64,000 nt of DNA from contig AP021856.1 of NCBI GenBank assembly GCA_017347445.1, positions 3,108,613 through 3,172,612 on the forward strand, written 5' to 3'. This stretch comes from Candidatus Brocadia pituitae. GTDB lineage: Bacteria > Planctomycetota > Brocadiia > Brocadiales > Brocadiaceae. Below the pieces are notes generated by a model that searched no databases, was not told where the DNA came from, and was given only the letters and a program-made list of their open reading frames with translations. A program made the translations under genes and the position numbers. Below, piece after piece: positions 26,797-35,818 of this stretch. The first letter of the stretch is position 1. Every line of letters begins with the position of its first letter.

Positions 26797-29271
26797 GTGG
26801 GAAGAACAACTGTTCACTCCTGTCTCACTGCCCGGGAATCTATGGTCACATCATATCAAAACAAGGTGTATTTTTACGGCATTCCTATCGGTATCATAGC
26901 CATCCTTACGGCAATTACATATCTGAATAGCCTGCCTAACCAGTTCGTTTACGATGATACATCTACGATTACCGAGAATCACCTCATCAGGGATTGGGGA
27001 AATCTCAAGGTCCTGTTTACCCGGGATTATTTCAAATATTCGGGAGAACTTACCTACCGGCCGCTGGTTACCCTTTCTTACATGATTGATTATTCACTCT
27101 GGGGTACAGATCCCGCAGGATATCATATCGTAAATGTCGTATTGCATGCCATAAATGTGACCCTTCTCTATGTTCTCTTGCTTTTCTTTTTTCGTTATAC
27201 TGACACAAGGAAAACGGAGCTTACAGGGAAAGTCTTGTCCCGTGTCAGACTCGCAGCGCTGACGTGTGTGCTTTTTGCTGTGCATCCCGTTGCCAGTGAG
27301 GTTGTCAATGGCATCAGTTACCGTGAAGACCTGCTGGCAACGGCATTCCTGATTACATCTTTCCTGTTTTTTGTGCTTTACCAGGAAAGGATGTTTCCAC
27401 AAAACACCTCTGTTCCCCTTGTGGGAGCAGAAAATCCAAAAGGACTTGCCGTTCCTGAAACCCGTCGCAGAGAGAACATTTTTTTTTCTATAGTCGCCTT
27501 GACTGCCTATTTCTTCGCTCTCCTTGCCAAAGAATCCGCTATTGTGCTGCCTGCCCTGATTTTTTTCTTCAGCATGCTTTTTAAAACAGGTGTCACAGCA
27601 AACGAACATTCGTCTCTTTTTTTTTCTCTCGTCAGAAAGGCCTCAAAAACAATTCAAACCCCGTTTTTCCTGGGATACCTGGGAATAAGCTTCTTATATC
27701 TTGTAATTCGGTTCTTCATTATTCATAATCCCAGCGAAAAGATTGGCTATCCGGAAGGCAGTTTTTTCATCAATACCCTTACCATGACAAAGGTATTGGG
27801 GAGATATATTGCCACGGTCTTCCTGCCTTTCAACCTTAATGCTGATTACCACGTTCTGTACCTTAAACCGTCTCTACCATTACCTTTCGTTATCCCGCTT
27901 TTTACCCTCATCTCCATCACCATCATCGCCTTCTGTCTGATGAAAAAAACAAATGCCAATCAGCCTTCCTCTTCTTGTAAAAAGAAAAATGCGCTGACGG
28001 GAAACAATGGTTATAGTTACCGTATCATGCTATTTGCCATCCTCTGGTTTTTTATCTCCGTGCTGCCGGTACTAAATATTATTCCTTTGGCAAATATCAT
28101 GGCAGATCGCTATCTCTATCTACCTCTCATCGGGTTTTGTTTATGCATTTCAACCGGATTAACTATTTTTCGAAGAATAAAGCACCCGGTAATTATTCCC
28201 TTACTCATATTTTACATGATCATGACGGTTGCCAGAAACAACGTATGGCGTGATGAATTTACGCTGTGGTATCAATCCTCTCAAAGCCCGCTGTGCAGCT
28301 TTACGACATATAATAATCTGGGGACACAATACAACAAAAGGGGCGATCCGGACACGGCATTGCGCTGTTACGAGAAGGCCTTACAAAAGGCACAGGAGGT
28401 CGGATTTACCCACTATGCCATCGTGTACTATAATATGGGAAATATATACGAAAAGAAAAATTTGCCTCATCAGGCCATCACCATTTATAAAAAGGCAATT
28501 CAGATGAAACCCAATTACCAGCAAGCACACAACAACCTGGGAAAAATTTATTTTACCCTCGGACACTATAATGATGCCATGGATGAATATAACACCGCAC
28601 TGGGAATTGACCCTGATTTTGCCTATGCCTACAATAATATGGGTGTCCTGTACCACAAGCTTGGCAGGCAAGAGGATGCAATCATGGTATACCAAAAAGC
28701 ACTGTCCTTAGATCCTCAGTATGGCGATGCGTATTATAATCTAGGTAATGTTTACGAGGCAGGAAAACAGTATAATCTTGCCCTCGAAGCATATAAGAAT
28801 GCCCTGAAATTCGATCCGGCGCAAGTTTATGTTCATAATAACCTGGGCACGGTGTATGATAAAAAAGGCCTTTTGGAAGATGCAATAACTGAATATCAGC
28901 ATGCAATCAGGCTGAGTCCGGCCTATCCCTATTCATATAATAATCTTGGTGCCACGCTGATAAAAAAAGGAGACATAGAAAACGCTGTGGAATCATTTCA
29001 AAAGGCGGTGGGTTTACTACCAGAACAGCCCGATTTTCATTTCAATATCGGGTATACCTATTTCTTAAAAGGCAATTGGGAAGGTGCCCTGAAGGAATTT
29101 GAAATTACCCGAAAGCTTGCTCCTACCCACGCCGAGGCTATCTTTTATATAGGAACTATTTATTATAAGCAGGGCAACAACGAAAAGGCAAGAAACGCAT
29201 GGCAGGCAGTATTAGGTCTCAACCCAAATCATGCAAAGGCGAAAAAATATTTGGAAATGCCTGCTGAATAA
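26797..29271 (+). CDS. Polytopic membrane protein with C-terminal TPR array (TMTC / O-mannosyltransferase-like)
   Basis: The product is 824 residues from GTG 26797; ATG 26842 (MVTSYQNKV) is an alternative and neither has a strong ribosome site. The N-terminal ~480 residues hold about ten membrane helices and the luminal motif LPNQFVYDDTSTITEN. YRPLVTLSYMIDY and HIVNVVLHAINVTLLY follow, as in TMTC and PMT-like glycosyltransferases, where the YDD acidic pair is catalytic. From ~490 on lie about nine TPRs (AYNNMGVLYHKLGRQEDAIMVYQKAL and similar). It may glycosylate exported proteins using a lipid-linked sugar. The gene follows the FBPase-like/TPR gene by 70 bases, perhaps as an operon. Confidence 0.85.
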   Translation: MGRTTVHSCLTARESMVTSYQNKVYFYGIPIGIIAILTAITYLNSLPNQFVYDDTSTITENHLIRDWGNLKVLFTRDYFKYSGELTYRPLVTLSYMIDYSLWGTDPAGYHIVNVVLHAINVTLLYVLLLFFFRYTDTRKTELTGKVLSRVRLAALTCVLFAVHPVASEVVNGISYREDLLATAFLITSFLFFVLYQERMFPQNTSVPLVGAENPKGLAVPETRRRENIFFSIVALTAYFFALLAKESAIVLPALIFFFSMLFKTGVTANEHSSLFFSLVRKASKTIQTPFFLGYLGISFLYLVIRFFIIHNPSEKIGYPEGSFFINTLTMTKVLGRYIATVFLPFNLNADYHVLYLKPSLPLPFVIPLFTLISITIIAFCLMKKTNANQPSSSCKKKNALTGNNGYSYRIMLFAILWFFISVLPVLNIIPLANIMADRYLYLPLIGFCLCISTGLTIFRRIKHPVIIPLLIFYMIMTVARNNVWRDEFTLWYQSSQSPLCSFTTYNNLGTQYNKRGDPDTALRCYEKALQKAQEVGFTHYAIVYYNMGNIYEKKNLPHQAITIYKKAIQMKPNYQQAHNNLGKIYFTLGHYNDAMDEYNTALGIDPDFAYAYNNMGVLYHKLGRQEDAIMVYQKALSLDPQYGDAYYNLGNVYEAGKQYNLALEAYKNALKFDPAQVYVHNNLGTVYDKKGLLEDAITEYQHAIRLSPAYPYSYNNLGATLIKKGDIENAVESFQKAVGLLPEQPDFHFNIGYTYFLKGNWEGALKEFEITRKLAPTHAEAIFYIGTIYYKQGNNEKARNAWQAVLGLNPNHAKAKKYLEMPAE

Positions 29272-29399
29272 AGATGCTATCCCGCATTTCTCACGGAGGG
29301 TAATTGGTGATATCAAAAGGTCTCAGGATGCGTTACAAGGTTGCTTTATCGGACAGATTTTTCGGTTGTTCTGCAATAAAAATGAATAGTTTCATGATT

Positions 29400-29795
29400 T
29401 CACTGATTCTTGCTTCGCCTATCCTGCCCTGTTGGGTCTTTCTTCTTGCACAATACTGCCAACAATGGGTCTATCCTTAATTGATCATGATCATTCAAGT
29501 CCTCATAGCCTAACGCTACCCCGTATATCCTCTGTGATAATAACTCTTCTACCGTATGCTCTATTGCCTCCGGATCTCGATAATCGCTAAAACACTTGGA
29601 AAACTCTTTCATGAAACCTCGTGCTTGTTCTATTTCTCTCAGGAAAAGACCCCCAGAGTCTGTTGTTATTTGCCCTCCTTTAAATTCCGATAGTACCTTC
29701 CTTCCGCTTAACTCCTGATACTCTATTGCATCGGTACACCCTGTTTTCACCTTCATCCCTCCTCTTGTTGTGTATACTCTGTTACTTACAAACAT
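29400..29795 (-). pseudogene. Truncated IS1380-family transposase (N-terminal fragment)
   Basis: The 131-residue frame carries FKGGQITTDSGGLFLREIE, YRDPEAIEHTVEELLSQRIY and GVALGYEDLNDHDQLRIDPL, the N-terminal signature of IS1380 transposases (DDE, group 1). Full-length members have roughly 430-480 residues; this one ends soon after KKKDPTGQDRR and lacks two of the catalytic acids. No far inverted repeat is evident, so it is an inactive relic. It marks the left edge of the mobile-element-rich segment. Confidence 0.82.
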
Positions 29796-30013
29796 CTTAT
29801 ACCATAAATAGGGAGGTTTGTCTAATGTATCGGTGAGAAATCCGGGCTATCCGGTTGTAATAGATGATGTCCGTCCCACGATTCTTTACTATTACAAATG
29901 CGTCCAGGCTATTGTCTTGAATCCTTTGAAATTACTGCTAGAATATACACCATGGGAGATAAAAACCATTCTATCGTGTCGTTAAAATATTGACATTTCC
30001 ACGTATGGTTAGT

Positions 30014-30031
30014 CGCAGGCTTTAGCCTGCG
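30014..30031. repeat. Short palindrome CGCAGGCT-TT-AGCCTGCG in intergenic space
   Basis: A perfect 8-bp stem with a TT loop lies in the 376-base gap between the IS1380 fragment and the ComEA-like gene. This sequence type recurs as a dispersed intergenic repeat in many bacterial genomes. The rest of the gap holds no gene. A TATAAT box at 30132-30137, 34 bases before the comEA-like start, may be its -10 element, but no good -35 is seen. Confidence 0.5.
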
Positions 30032-30171
30032 TAAAATCGATAAAATAACGCAACCTAAAGATTATGATGACATGCGAACATGTTAATGAAGCGTTATACT
30101 ATGCGGAGCAAAAAAACATATAATATTATGGTATAATACAAGAAGACCACACGAAAAGCCGGGTTATTCTT

Positions 30172-30579
30172 ATGTCCATATCACAAAAACCGTCTGATGT
30201 ATCTTCCCCTACAAAAAAGCAACTCGTGGTCATCTACTTTTTGGGGACGACGCTTTTTATCAGTGCAATAATAAAAGTAGGTATGGATTATCATTGGTGG
30301 TTACCCAAAACGGAGATTGTCAGCAGCCTCCAACCAGAGGAGATAAAGATCAAATTTGATATTAATACCGCTCCCTGGTATGAGCTGGTTTTGCTGCCGA
30401 AATTGGGTGAGGCAAAGGCAAAAGCGATTGTGGCATATCGTGAAAAACATGGCAATTTTAAGACCCTGGACGAGCTTGATAAGGTAAAAGGCATCGGGCA
30501 TTCCATTACTGAAGCTATCAGAGATCACTTGAAAATAGGCTCGGCCACGACCAGTGCGGATCTGGATAACAAGGAATAG
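30172..30579 (+). CDS. ComEA-like helix-hairpin-helix protein
   Basis: The product is 135 residues. An N-terminal membrane anchor spans about residues 20-42 (LVVIYFLGTTLFISAIIKVG). The C-terminal domain (about 60-125) starts with FDINTAPWYELVLLPKLGEA and continues AIVAYREKHGNFKTLDELDKVKGIG. It holds two helix-hairpin-helix DNA-binding motifs as in ComEA, which captures DNA outside the membrane during uptake. No other competence gene is nearby. It is 5 bases from the next gene, so they are probably cotranscribed. Confidence 0.88.
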   Translation: MSISQKPSDVSSPTKKQLVVIYFLGTTLFISAIIKVGMDYHWWLPKTEIVSSLQPEEIKIKFDINTAPWYELVLLPKLGEAKAKAIVAYREKHGNFKTLDELDKVKGIGHSITEAIRDHLKIGSATTSADLDNKE

Positions 30580-30584
30580 AACGT

Positions 30585-31838
30585 ATGGAAAATGAACGGC
30601 AAAAAATGTTGGATAATTTGTGGGTGCGGATTATGCTCACAGGTATTTCGGTTATTATCTTTTTTGTGTTGTGTTATTTCCTGAGAGGAACACTTATTTC
30701 TTTGCTTCTTGCTTTTATCAGCGCCTACATCGTTGATCCTGCAGTTGATTTCTTTGAGCGAAGAACCTGGCCGTTTACCCGGAAATACATCCATCGCGGA
30801 TTCGGCATCGTTTTCATCATCATCATCGTTCTCCTTACTACTGCCGGATTTCTGACCTATGCAATTCCGAAAACGGTCAGTGGAATATATCAGGTTGGCG
30901 GTACTATCAAAGATCACTATCCGAAATATCAGGCAGCCTTTGAATCGTGGATTGAAACGCATGGAGACACAGAATTTGCCAAGTCAGTCAAATCCCTGTT
31001 AAAGGAATTGAAGGAACCGGCTCATGACCATAATCATGAAGAAATGGAATCCGCACCTCTTGAAAAGTCCATGGAAAAGGGGATGGTTTCCACGCAAGAA
31101 TCTGCACCTGACGAAAAATTCCGCGCGAAAAGGCCCCCCCTAGTAGAAATCCTGTGGAAATTAAAAAAATATCTGCCACAGGTTATGGAATTTCTTACCA
31201 ATATCATCAGGAATATTTTTTACAGTACCTTTGGTTTTTTCGGCATTATCCTGAATTTTATCATCTTTAGCGTCGTATCCATTTACCTGCTTAAGGACTT
31301 CAATATCATTGCCCAAAAGATAAAAACCATTTTTCCTTTATCCACAAGAGACCAGGCGCTTGGTCTCTTGTCTCGGGTAAACGATAATCTCCGGTGTTTT
31401 CTGCGCGGACAGCTTATTATCTGCCTTATCCTTTCGCTTATCTATAGCACAGGTTTAACGATTGCCGGGATTCCTTTATCATTTCTTATCGGTTTCATCG
31501 GTGGTTTTGGCAATCTGATTCCCTACGTTGGCACAGGCATTGGAATTGTCCTGGCTTCCACACTCGCACTCTTCCATTTTCATGATTTCACACATATCGC
31601 GTATGTGATTATAACCTTCGGTATTGGACAGATGCTCGAGGGAACCGTGATAACGCCGCGGATCATGGGGAAGGGGTTGGGACTCAGCCCCGTCATGGTG
31701 ATCCTCTCTATCCTGATCTGCAGCCAATTGTTTGGATTTTTGGGATTATTGCTGGCCGTGCCGATTGCCTCTACGGTAAAAGTCTTTGTTGACGAGATCA
31801 TTTCAAAATACAAGTCTTCGGAGTATTACAAAGGGTAA
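30585..31838 (+). CDS. AI-2E family transporter (PerM/YdiK-like membrane protein)
   Basis: The product is 417 residues with about eight membrane helices and a large extracytoplasmic region between the third and later helices. Family motifs include LIGFIGGFGNLIPYVGTGIG, FGIGQMLEGTVITPRIMG and LSPVMVILSILICSQLFGF. Residues ~150-200 form a charged insert (HDHNHEEMESAPLEKSMEKG) not typical of the family. Members export autoinducer-2 or act as Na+/H+ antiporters; the substrate is unknown here. Confidence 0.88.
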   Translation: MENERQKMLDNLWVRIMLTGISVIIFFVLCYFLRGTLISLLLAFISAYIVDPAVDFFERRTWPFTRKYIHRGFGIVFIIIIVLLTTAGFLTYAIPKTVSGIYQVGGTIKDHYPKYQAAFESWIETHGDTEFAKSVKSLLKELKEPAHDHNHEEMESAPLEKSMEKGMVSTQESAPDEKFRAKRPPLVEILWKLKKYLPQVMEFLTNIIRNIFYSTFGFFGIILNFIIFSVVSIYLLKDFNIIAQKIKTIFPLSTRDQALGLLSRVNDNLRCFLRGQLIICLILSLIYSTGLTIAGIPLSFLIGFIGGFGNLIPYVGTGIGIVLASTLALFHFHDFTHIAYVIITFGIGQMLEGTVITPRIMGKGLGLSPVMVILSILICSQLFGFLGLLLAVPIASTVKVFVDEIISKYKSSEYYKG

Positions 31839-31960
31839 GGCAAGTTTACCAAAATAAATATATCAATGTAAAAAGGTATGCAATAATCTCCTTTAAAACC
31901 ATACGAGCATATTTCTATAACTCAAGATATTTATAAAAAGTGAATTTTATATTGGTAGCA

Positions 31961-32115
31961 GGGTGGCACGAACAAACCCCGTTTGTCCATGTTGTACTTG
32001 TACGACGTTGTTTACGAAGTATTCATTTTCACATTTGGATAGACAATACAAGGCAGACATGCAAGCACAAGGAATGAAAAAAACATGGACAAGCATAGCT
32101 TGTCCATGCCACCCC
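31961..32115. repeat. 155 bp palindromic element with GGGTGGCA inverted ends
   Basis: GGGTGGCA at 31961-31968 is matched by TGCCACCC at 32107-32114. Inside the right end is a perfect hairpin (CATGGACAAGC, ATA, GCTTGTCCATG; 32084-32108). Inside the left end, ACAAACCCCGTTTGT and GTCCATG echo the same sequence. The core has no gene. It looks like a small non-autonomous or REP-like element in the 360-base gap between the AI-2E transporter and the radC fragment. Confidence 0.6.
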
Positions 32116-32198
32116 GTTAGAGTATGACAACTCTGTATCAAGTTTATAAATCACAAATAGTGAGCCTCTTGAGTATATAACACCGATGAGATACCGCC

Positions 32199-32427
32199 AT
32201 GGCAAAAATTAAGGATTTACCGAAACATAAGAGGCCCAGAGAAAAGCTTTCTGAAAAGGGAGCAGAAAATTTAAGCGATGCTGAGCTGCTGGCAATCCTT
32301 ATTCGTACTGGGCGTACTGGCAAGAGCGCTCTGGATATTGCCAGGGAAACTTTGAGAAAATATCCCCTATCAAAACTTTTCGCCGCCACTCAAGAGGATC
32401 TGGCCTCCATTAAGGGACTGCCCTCTG
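32199..32427 (+). pseudogene. radC: radC N-terminal fragment truncated by an insertion sequence
   Basis: The frame begins [20 protein letters not shown] and continues [23 protein letters not shown] and [16 protein letters not shown], the helix-hairpin-helix N-terminal part of RadC. The protein should run to about 220 residues with a JAB/MPN metal domain, but coding ends after ~75 residues where the insertion sequence begins. The frame drifts into the element and stops at 32459. The missing part is not found on the far side of the element. Confidence 0.85.
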
Positions 32428-32490
32428 TGTCAATAATAGTTGGACACTTTACCCCATAGAGTTTAGTGTAGGGCGTAAAGGAGAAAAACC

Positions 32491-32982
32491 ATGAAAAATA
32501 GTAGTGCAATAAGTCTGAAAACAAATAACACGCCAGGGGAAACGGAAGGAGCCCGTAGGGCGACTGGAGTTTCCCCTGGCGGCGCAACTCAAAGCGGCCA
32601 TTTTCCTGACCCTGAGGTAACCGAGAAGGTTGTTCGGAGGAAATTCACCGCGAAATACAAACTCCGCATCCTTCAGGAGGCAGAATCGTGTGCCACACAG
32701 GGTCAAACAGGGGCGCTGTTACGCCGTGAAGGACTCTACTCGTCCAATCTCACTACGTGGCTTCGTCAACGCAAACAAGGCGCACTGGAAGCGCTTTCCC
32801 CAAAACATCGTGGCCCAAAGATGAAAAAGAGTGATCCTTCCGTTTGTCGTATTGCTGAACTGGAAAAAGAAAACCATCGGCTTAAAAAGGAGCTCAAACA
32901 GGCGGCAACCATTATTGACGTCCAAAAAAAACTCTCGGAAATACTTCAGATACCACTCGATCCAACAGGAGAGAAGATATGA
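32491..32982 (+). CDS. IS3-family transposase OrfA (helix-turn-helix protein)
   Basis: The product is 163 residues. The helix-turn-helix region (about 45-105) is RRKFTAKYKLRILQEAESC through LRREGLYSSNLTTWLRQRK, typical of the HTH_Tnp_1 class. A leucine-rich coiled coil follows (IAELEKENHRLKKELKQAA), used for multimerisation. Its stop overlaps the orfB start (ATGA), unlike classical IS3 members that fuse by -1 frameshift, so orfB may be made by translational coupling. Confidence 0.9.
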   Translation: MKNSSAISLKTNNTPGETEGARRATGVSPGGATQSGHFPDPEVTEKVVRRKFTAKYKLRILQEAESCATQGQTGALLRREGLYSSNLTTWLRQRKQGALEALSPKHRGPKMKKSDPSVCRIAELEKENHRLKKELKQAATIIDVQKKLSEILQIPLDPTGEKI

Positions 32983-33980
32983 TGCTTGCCGCTGAATCTC
33001 TTGCTCGAAATGTGCGTATCAAAAAGGCCTGCCAGGCGCTGGGTATACCAAGAGCAAGTTATTATTACTACCAAAAGTACAAAAAAGACCTTTTTTGCAA
33101 AAGGGTATCTTCGACGCCTCCCCTGGCATTATCTGAGCAGGAACAGCACGTGGTGCTTGATATCTTACATAGTGAACGCTTTATTGATAAGGCCCCGCAT
33201 GAGATTTACGCGACCTTGCTTGACGAAGGAACCTACCTGTGTTCCACAAGAACCATGTACCGTATCCTGAAAAAACAGGGTGAAGTGCGTGAAAGGAGAA
33301 ACCAGTTGCTCAGACCCCATTACCAGAAACCGGAGATTCTGGCAACGGCCTCTAATCAGGTATGGTCATGGGATATTACAAAACTCAAGGGGCCTGCAAA
33401 GTGGACATATTTCTATCTCTATGTCATTCTCGACATCTTCAGCCGTTATGTCGTCGGATGGATGGTTGCACACCGTGAACAGGCCGTATTGGCACAACGG
33501 CTTATCGCTGATAGCTGCCAAAAACAGGCTATCAAGCCTGAACAACTGGTAATCCACGCCGATCGCGGTTCAAGTATGACGTCGAAATCCGTGGCGTTTC
33601 TTCTTTCTGATATGGGAATAACAAAAAGCCATTCTCGTCCTTACGTCAGTAACGACAATCCCTATTCTGAGGCACAATTTAAAACCCTCAAGTACAGACC
33701 GGATTTCCCCGGCAATTTCGGCTCAATTGAGGACGCCAGGGTATTCTGCAAAAGCTTTTTTACCTGGTACAACAGAGAACATCATCATTCCGGCATCGGC
33801 CTCCTGAAACCGGAAGACGTCCACTATGGGCGTACGTATCAAATTATGAAAGAACGTTGTCTTGTCTTAAAAACCGCCTTTGAAAATCATCCTGAACGAT
33901 TCAAAGGTATACCGCCTAAACCACCAAGTGCGCCTGTGGCTGCTTGGATTAATAAACCAAAAACCGAAAATACTCTATGA
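32979..33980 (+). CDS. IS3-family transposase OrfB (integrase core)
   Basis: The product is 333 residues. The catalytic acids of the rve core are visible: Asp in VWSWDITKLKG, Asp in VIHADRGSSMTS and Glu in NDNPYSEAQFKTLK, with the following Lys. The N-terminal part contains the HTH_21-like PHEIYATLLDEGTYLCSTRTMYR. It cuts and joins the element ends together with OrfA. No frameshift or stop interrupts it. Confidence 0.92.
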   Translation: MMLAAESLARNVRIKKACQALGIPRASYYYYQKYKKDLFCKRVSSTPPLALSEQEQHVVLDILHSERFIDKAPHEIYATLLDEGTYLCSTRTMYRILKKQGEVRERRNQLLRPHYQKPEILATASNQVWSWDITKLKGPAKWTYFYLYVILDIFSRYVVGWMVAHREQAVLAQRLIADSCQKQAIKPEQLVIHADRGSSMTSKSVAFLLSDMGITKSHSRPYVSNDNPYSEAQFKTLKYRPDFPGNFGSIEDARVFCKSFFTWYNREHHHSGIGLLKPEDVHYGRTYQIMKERCLVLKTAFENHPERFKGIPPKPPSAPVAAWINKPKTENTL

Positions 33981-34055
33981 TTAGAGTCTAAATTATTTTT
34001 AAAAGTGTCTAATTTCCATTGACATATTCCGACCCTTCAAATAATCTGCGAACAA

Positions 34056-34095
34056 CTCCCCTCTCCTCCTGGGAGAGAGGTTAGGGGTGAGGGTA
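34056..34095. repeat. CTCTCC/GGAGAG palindromic intergenic repeat
   Basis: CTCTCC, TCCTG, GGAGAG forms a short stem, followed by GGTTAGGGGTGAGGG. This sequence type occurs as a dispersed intergenic repeat in many genomes. It sits between the insertion sequence and the hsdM remnant. Confidence 0.45.
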
Positions 34096-34133
34096 GATTT
34101 TCCGGGCCGTTAAACAGGAAAGGACACGTCCTG

Positions 34134-35033
34134 ATGATAGATGCAAGAAACATCTATCGAAAGGTAACCCGGAAAATCTATGATTTTAGTCCGGAGCAAT
34201 TGCAGCATATTCTTTCAATCGTCTGGCTCTATCGCGGCGAGACAAAGCGCTTTCACGACCTGGTCATAAGCTACATTTCAAAATCCCTTAAAGAGTCTGT
34301 GCAGGGCATTCTCCTTGCGCAGGAGTATGAAACGGTTTTTGGCAGGCTGCACAAGGGGCTTGAACCGTTTCTTGCCATACTCCCCAAAGACGGCAAACAG
34401 GCGGAGGCAGTCAGAGAACTTACGGAGTGCCTGCAAGCCTACAAAGACAACTGCCGGATATTTGCCAAATTAGCTCAGGAAAAGAACACGTGGTGGAAAA
34501 AAGCAGAGACACAAAGCCTTGCGTCTTTGCCCGAAATGCTAAAAGAATTAGAACTGCTGGCAACGGAAAACAACAAGCTCATGAAAGAAGCAGAACTCAT
34601 GTATCGTCTTTTTAACCGCTTGATTGATGTCTGCCTCAATGAACACCATGCCAAAGAAAACGGTAAATGGAACGCGCGGGAGATTATCAACCTGAAAAAA
34701 CAGACCGAAGAAGCCCGCGATAATGCAGTAAGTCAATTAAAACGTGCCCGCTATTTTCACCATCAGGTCGAGTGGCTTGTGGAGCGTTTCCCCGATGAAA
34801 AACTGCGGGATGTGGAAGGGCTGGTAAAGCTGGTGGATAAAGACGGGCTGAAAGAGAACGACTGGAGTCTGACGCCGGGCAGGTATGTGGGCGTGGCGCC
34901 GGAGAAAGAAGACCCGGACTTTGATTTTGGTGAAGCCATGCGGACTATTCATGCCGAACTGGAAGACCTGAACGCCCAGGCCGCTGATTTGGCGGAAAGG
35001 ATTAGCGGGAATTTTAAGAAGTTGGGGATATGA
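34134..35033 (+). pseudogene. C-terminal remnant of a second hsdM
   Basis: The 299-residue frame begins MIDARNIYRKVTRKIYDFSP and ends NDWSLTPGRYVGVAPEKEDP, then EDLNAQAADLAERISGNF and KKLGI. These are C-terminal blocks of long HsdM proteins, which contact HsdS. The S-adenosylmethionine-binding and NPPF catalytic parts are missing. A coiled-coil-rich middle (about 60-230) is intact. It has its own ATG but only a weak ribosome site. Probably the 3' part of an inactivated gene; it differs from the intact hsdM at the left of the window, which lacks this tail type. Confidence 0.75.
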
Positions 35034-35034
35034 A
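35012..35034 (+). repeat. hsdM-tail direct repeat, left copy
   Basis: These 23 bases cover the last codons of the hsdM remnant (KKLGI stop) and match 22 of 23 bases at 37064-37086. Together the copies flank the toxin-antitoxin cassettes. Confidence 0.75.
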
Positions 35035-35163
35035 GAACACAGATGATGAATTATATAAAAACCGGTATCGCATAAAATCAACACGTTTACCCGATTGGGA
35101 ATATTCTTCAAACGTATATTATTTCGTTACAATTATAACAAAAAAGTTTTTAAGGAGCATCTT

Positions 35164-35412
35164 ATGAAGAAACAGGAGAAAGGTCTCATTGTATGCGACC
35201 CCAAAATTCTTAATGGCAAGCCTATTATTAAAGGCACAAGAATATCGGTGGCTCTGATACTGCAAAATATTGCTTCAGGCATGACCAGGGAAGAAATTCT
35301 GCAAGGCTATCCAACACTGACACCGGAAGGAATGGATGCGGCTCTGGACTTTGCTGCTCGACAATTTCAGGGAGAAGAGGTTACTGTCTTTGCAAACAAA
35401 GAGCAGCCATGA
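35164..35412 (+). CDS. DUF433 protein, probable antitoxin
   Basis: The start at 35164 is supported by AAGGAG 8 bases upstream; the longer frame to 35095 is not. The 82-residue product contains IVCDPKILNGKPIIKGTRIS, then ILQNIASGMTREEILQGYP and LTPEGMDAALDFAA, the DUF433 signature with a helix-turn-helix-like fold. DUF433 proteins are usually partnered with a DUF5615 PIN-like toxin, exactly the next gene, with a 4-base overlap. It likely neutralises that toxin and represses the pair. Confidence 0.88.
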   Translation: MKKQEKGLIVCDPKILNGKPIIKGTRISVALILQNIASGMTREEILQGYPTLTPEGMDAALDFAARQFQGEEVTVFANKEQP

Positions 35413-35711
35413 AAATACTTGCGGATGAAAATATATACACTGGCATTCTCAACGAATTACGCAAGGCTGGCTTTGAGATTCTCACTATTACAGAGGCAGG
35501 ACTTGCCGGGTGCAAAGATCAAAAGATTTTAGAATATTCTGAAAGGCACGATTTAATATTACTTTCTGGCGATAAAGATTTTGGCGGACTTATAGAATTT
35601 GGCACATTGTGGGGACGAGGGAAAGTAATACTGCTTCGCTATCGTCTTATCAACACAAGTCGAATTGCAAAAAATATAGCCGAGGTTATAAACAAGGAAA
35701 AAAGCTATTGA
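35409..35711 (+). CDS. DUF5615 PIN-like protein, probable toxin; C-terminus possibly shifted
   Basis: The product is 100 residues. It begins MKILADENIYTGILNELRKAG with the PIN-type DEN acidic start, then LSGDKDFGGLIEFGTLWG, the DKDF motif of the family. These are putative RNA-cleaving PIN-like toxins. The frame stops after VINKEKSY, but another frame across the A-rich stretch near 35700 continues NTEKSFVIVLSESGYRIHRH to a stop at 35777-35779. This resembles the usual DUF5615 C-terminal strand, so a one-base shift may have shortened the protein. Confidence 0.82.
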   Translation: MKILADENIYTGILNELRKAGFEILTITEAGLAGCKDQKILEYSERHDLILLSGDKDFGGLIEFGTLWGRGKVILLRYRLINTSRIAKNIAEVINKEKSY

Positions 35712-35818
35712 ATACTGAAAAATCATTTGTGATAGTGCTTTCCGAATCTGGATATAGAATTCACAGACATCAGGATTGAACAATTACCGGTAAAAGATAA
35801 AAAGAATGTGAGGGATAC

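Larger units (their letters stand above)
32428..34024 (+). mobile_element. IS3-family insertion sequence, complete
   Basis: The element is about 1,597 bp. Imperfect terminal inverted repeats start TGTCAAT and contain GACACTTT: left 32428-32450, right 34002-34024, 18 of 23 matching. It carries overlapping orfA and orfB. No matching short target duplication is seen at the flanks (CCCTCTG on the left, TATTCCG on the right). The other half of radC is absent, so a deletion or rearrangement followed insertion. The transposase acid triad looks complete, so the element may still be active. Confidence 0.85.

Noticed and set aside
34134-35033. A stand-alone coiled-coil gene of new function
   Set aside because: The start DARNIYRKV and the end WSLTPGRYVGV match the C-terminal part of long HsdM proteins, so it is a remnant.
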